Source: Coleofasciculus sp. LEGE 07092
GTDB taxonomy: Bacteria; Cyanobacteriota; Cyanobacteriia; Cyanobacteriales; Coleofasciculaceae
Reading direction: 5' to 3'
Length of the DNA stretch: 44,791 bases
Assembly (NCBI RefSeq): GCF_015207375.1
Contig: NZ_JADEWY010000045.1
Location: 1 to 44,791, forward strand
The notes under the pieces are model-generated. The model saw only the letters and a list, made by a program, of their open reading frames with translations, was not told the DNA's origin and did not search any database. Made by a program: the position numbers and the translations under genes. Within the stretch, counting starts at the first letter, position 1. Every line of letters starts with the position of its first letter. Positions 43,119-44,791 of the stretch are shown here, one piece after another.

Positions 43119-44033
43119 ATGAGCAGCCCACCCAGGTATCTACCCTTTACTGATGGGCAGTGGCATATGAGCATGAGCCTCAAGGCACTTGATCCAAAAG
43201 AGTGGATTGAAATCGACGCCCATTTGTCCGAACAACTCGCGATTAAAGATCAACTGCTCAAAACCCGACATTCAGAAGTCTTCGCCAGCCTTCCAGGAAG
43301 CGAACCCAGTCAGCAAGAGGTACTAGACTTACTACTCAACCACCTGCTCGAAGAATTCCCCCAACACTATCGACGGCACACTCAAAGTATTGAAAACATC
43401 ACTACTGGGCAAGTTTGGCATATCCCGGATTTTGAATCAACTCCCCTCGATTTAGCAGGGCGTCTGGTGCAAGAGGATTTATTACTCATGCAATCCACGC
43501 CTAAAGGTTATTGTTTGGCAGCAGCATCTCTGTGTTTTCCCTTACGTTGGCGACTGCGAGAAAAGTTGGGGCGTCCATTGACTCAAATCCACTCCCCTGT
43601 TCCGGGATACCAGGAAAAATTATCTCATCCTGTCGATAATTTCTTCAACCGCCTCAAATCTAATCATCCAGCTTGGCGATTGAATTGGAGTATTGTGGAT
43701 TCCCCAGAACTTTTCTTCCCTCCAGAAATGGCACAAAAGGACTGGTATGCAGTGATAAATTCTCAAAATGCTGGGGAAAAGCTTTTTCTGAGAATCGAGC
43801 GTCAGACTCTACGACGGCTGATAATCAGTAGCGATATTCTTTTTACAGTTCGTACTTACGTGTATCCTTTACGAGTGTTGGAGGATAATCCAATAATGGC
43901 TTTGAATTTAGCTGAGGTTATCCGACAAATGCCTTCTGATGTGCAAGATTATAAAAATTTATTGCCAATCCGAGAGGCGCTACTGAGGTATCTTGAGGAT
44001 ATTGTCAAAAGTTCAGCATTGAATAATTCATAA
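43119..44033 (+). CDS. Haem-dependent oxidative N-demethylase family protein (DUF3445)
   Basis: About 304 residues from ATG 43119 (MSSPPRYLPFTDGQWHMSM). DUF3445 hallmarks seen are PLDLAGRLVQEDLLLM, AASLCFPLRWRLREKLGRPL, IHSPVPGYQEKLSHPVDNFF and LFLRIERQTLRRL. Family members include haem enzymes that demethylate amines (e.g. dimethylamine monooxygenase-like). Substrate here is unknown. Earlier ATGs at 43059 and 43104 extend an N-terminus without family similarity; RBS-like AAGAGG sits too close to 43119, so the start is uncertain. Confidence 0.82.
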   Translation: MSSPPRYLPFTDGQWHMSMSLKALDPKEWIEIDAHLSEQLAIKDQLLKTRHSEVFASLPGSEPSQQEVLDLLLNHLLEEFPQHYRRHTQSIENITTGQVWHIPDFESTPLDLAGRLVQEDLLLMQSTPKGYCLAAASLCFPLRWRLREKLGRPLTQIHSPVPGYQEKLSHPVDNFFNRLKSNHPAWRLNWSIVDSPELFFPPEMAQKDWYAVINSQNAGEKLFLRIERQTLRRLIISSDILFTVRTYVYPLRVLEDNPIMALNLAEVIRQMPSDVQDYKNLLPIREALLRYLEDIVKSSALNNS

Positions 44034-44101
44034 TTTATTGACGCTGAACTGACTTGAATGCTAGTGTAGAGGAGATGAAACTTCAGCATCTAAATCAATA
44101 G

Positions 44102-44165
44102 GTGAGCTGCTGTCTCATTTACAGTATATGTATCTATTTATACTGTATGTGAGACATCGGCTCAC
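44102..44165. repeat. 64-bp imperfect palindrome (27-bp arms, 10-nt loop)
   Basis: GTGAGC opens the left arm and GCTCAC closes the right; TACAGTATA/TATACTGTA forms the inner stem. Of 27 arm positions 23 are Watson-Crick; two of the other four are G-U pairs in RNA. It could extrude a cruciform, form an RNA hairpin or be a small mobile palindrome. Confidence 0.65.
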
Positions 44166-44359
44166 ACCCTGTAAGACATCAAAAATGCTTGCAGAGTGTG
44201 GGTTGTTATTCTTTATGGACTTCCAGAAAGAAAAGTATCCCAATATAACGAGTGACTTGGATGTGGCATTAATGGCTACTTCCTATGTCGCCTTCGTTTG
44301 GGAATTTTTACCTCTCGGAACTTCCTTGAGAAATACTCCGTTGGCGCTAGATGCTTGAT

Positions 44360-44384
44360 GTTTTGACGCTGTTGAAGTCAAAAC
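44360..44384. promoter_or_regulatory. Inverted repeat upstream of the RelE-like fragment
   Basis: GTTTTGAC and GTCAAAAC are perfect complementary 8-mers around a 9-nt loop, ending 12 nt before the ATG at 44397. It could be a residual toxin-antitoxin operator or a hairpin leader. Confidence 0.4.
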
Positions 44385-44396
44385 TTAGGCAAAAAT

Positions 44397-44690
44397 ATGC
44401 AAACCTTTCCTACCCAAAACCTAGTTCATCCCTATGGCTATTCCGTAAATACCAGATTTAGTTCGTCTCAATGGTTGATTGCATGGAGTGATGAATTCGT
44501 CAAAAATATCCAAAACATAGATCGCAAACTTCAGGGACGCATCCTGGAAGCAATTAGTCACATCAGCGCTCAACCTACAGTATCTACAGGAGATACTGTT
44601 AAGCCGCTAAAAGGTGAATTGAAGGGATTATGGCGCTATCGAATTGGAAAATATAGGCTTGTATCCCACATTCCGCACTTCAAAATGTAG
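44397..44690 (+). pseudogene. RelE/ParE-family toxin, C-terminally truncated
   Basis: The 97-residue frame contains a RelE-fold core: WLIAWSDEFVKNIQNIDRKL, then VKPLKGELKGLWRYRIGKYRL. RelE toxins cleave mRNA at the ribosome. Family members continue about 15-20 residues further, with a conserved strand after VSHI; here the frame ends IPHFKM. About 25 N-terminal residues before the core are not typical of the family. No antitoxin (RelB/HTH) gene is found in the preceding 360 nt. It is probably a broken, unpaired remnant. Confidence 0.6.
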
Positions 44691-44791
44691 TATAACTGAA
44701 GTATGAAGGGCGCTCGCTAAAACGAGGTATTGGCTGAGTAAAAATACTTAGTTAATTAACGGAGCCAAGATTTGACTCAATGAATCAACAG

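Noticed and set aside
44128..44358. 76-residue frame beginning inside the large palindrome
   Set aside because: No recognisable family, no ribosome site, and its start falls within the palindrome arm; probably noncoding.

Overview
The window looks like a chromosomal stretch from a cyanobacterium, probably a filamentous, Microcoleus/Coleofasciculus-like one. The phylum is firm. It carries psbH and psbN, a CPP1-like (DUF3353) protein, ferredoxin-thioredoxin reductase variable chain, CrtO carotene ketolase and DUF1565/SLH proteins. HIP1 octamers (GCGATCGC) are scattered throughout, and heptamer-type short tandem repeats (ACAAGGAG-like, ACAAATG-like, GGGAGTA-like) sit between genes. The genus is only an inference. 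No tRNA, rRNA, CRISPR array, prophage or complete insertion sequence was recognised.

Layout. 1-4.0 kb is an accessory patch: a secreted TPR-CHAT protein followed by a 25-codon xisH remnant, a 34-residue truncated copy of the CHAT signal peptide and a 19-bp direct repeat bracketing the patch. 4.0-6.9 kb holds a conserved hypothetical gene and a beta-helix/SLH surface protein. 6.9-11.8 kb is a four-gene Gld-like ABC transport operon (ATPase, permease, GldG-like protein, DUF4340 protein), interrupted by a 315-nt noncoding but foldable gap. 11.8-13.3 kb has two convergent OpuC/ProW-type permeases with no ATPase or binding protein. 13.4-16.1 kb carries a HAD phosphatase, an SDR lacking the usual catalytic Ser, and 4-hydroxyphenylpyruvate dioxygenase. 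16.2-20.7 kb carries the CPP1-like gene, an OmpR-type response regulator, tatA, psbH/psbN and thiE-thiS. 20.9-24.6 kb has a second DUF1565 protein (with SPOR), a small P-loop kinase and a Deg/HtrA protease, convergent with dnaK.

26.9-34.5 kb has a CBS-containing histidine kinase, an ACL5-like aminopropyltransferase, a hypothetical gene, hemW, a membrane PIN-TRAM protein and ftrV. 34.6-40.6 kb has two small genes, crtO, transketolase and exonuclease III. 40.7-42.6 kb looks stress-related: an HTH protein with a GrpE-like C-terminus, Dps, and sulfiredoxin preceded by a PerR/Fur-like palindrome. The right edge carries a DUF3445 haem N-demethylase-type gene, a large imperfect palindrome and a C-terminally truncated RelE-family toxin.

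Most of the window is ordinary core metabolism, photosynthesis and protein quality control. I do not see a clear new multi-gene defence system. The best candidates for something undescribed are the foldable insertion inside the Gld-like operon, the HTH-GrpE fusion, the CHAT/xisH scar, the orphan convergent permeases and the large palindrome at 44.1 kb.
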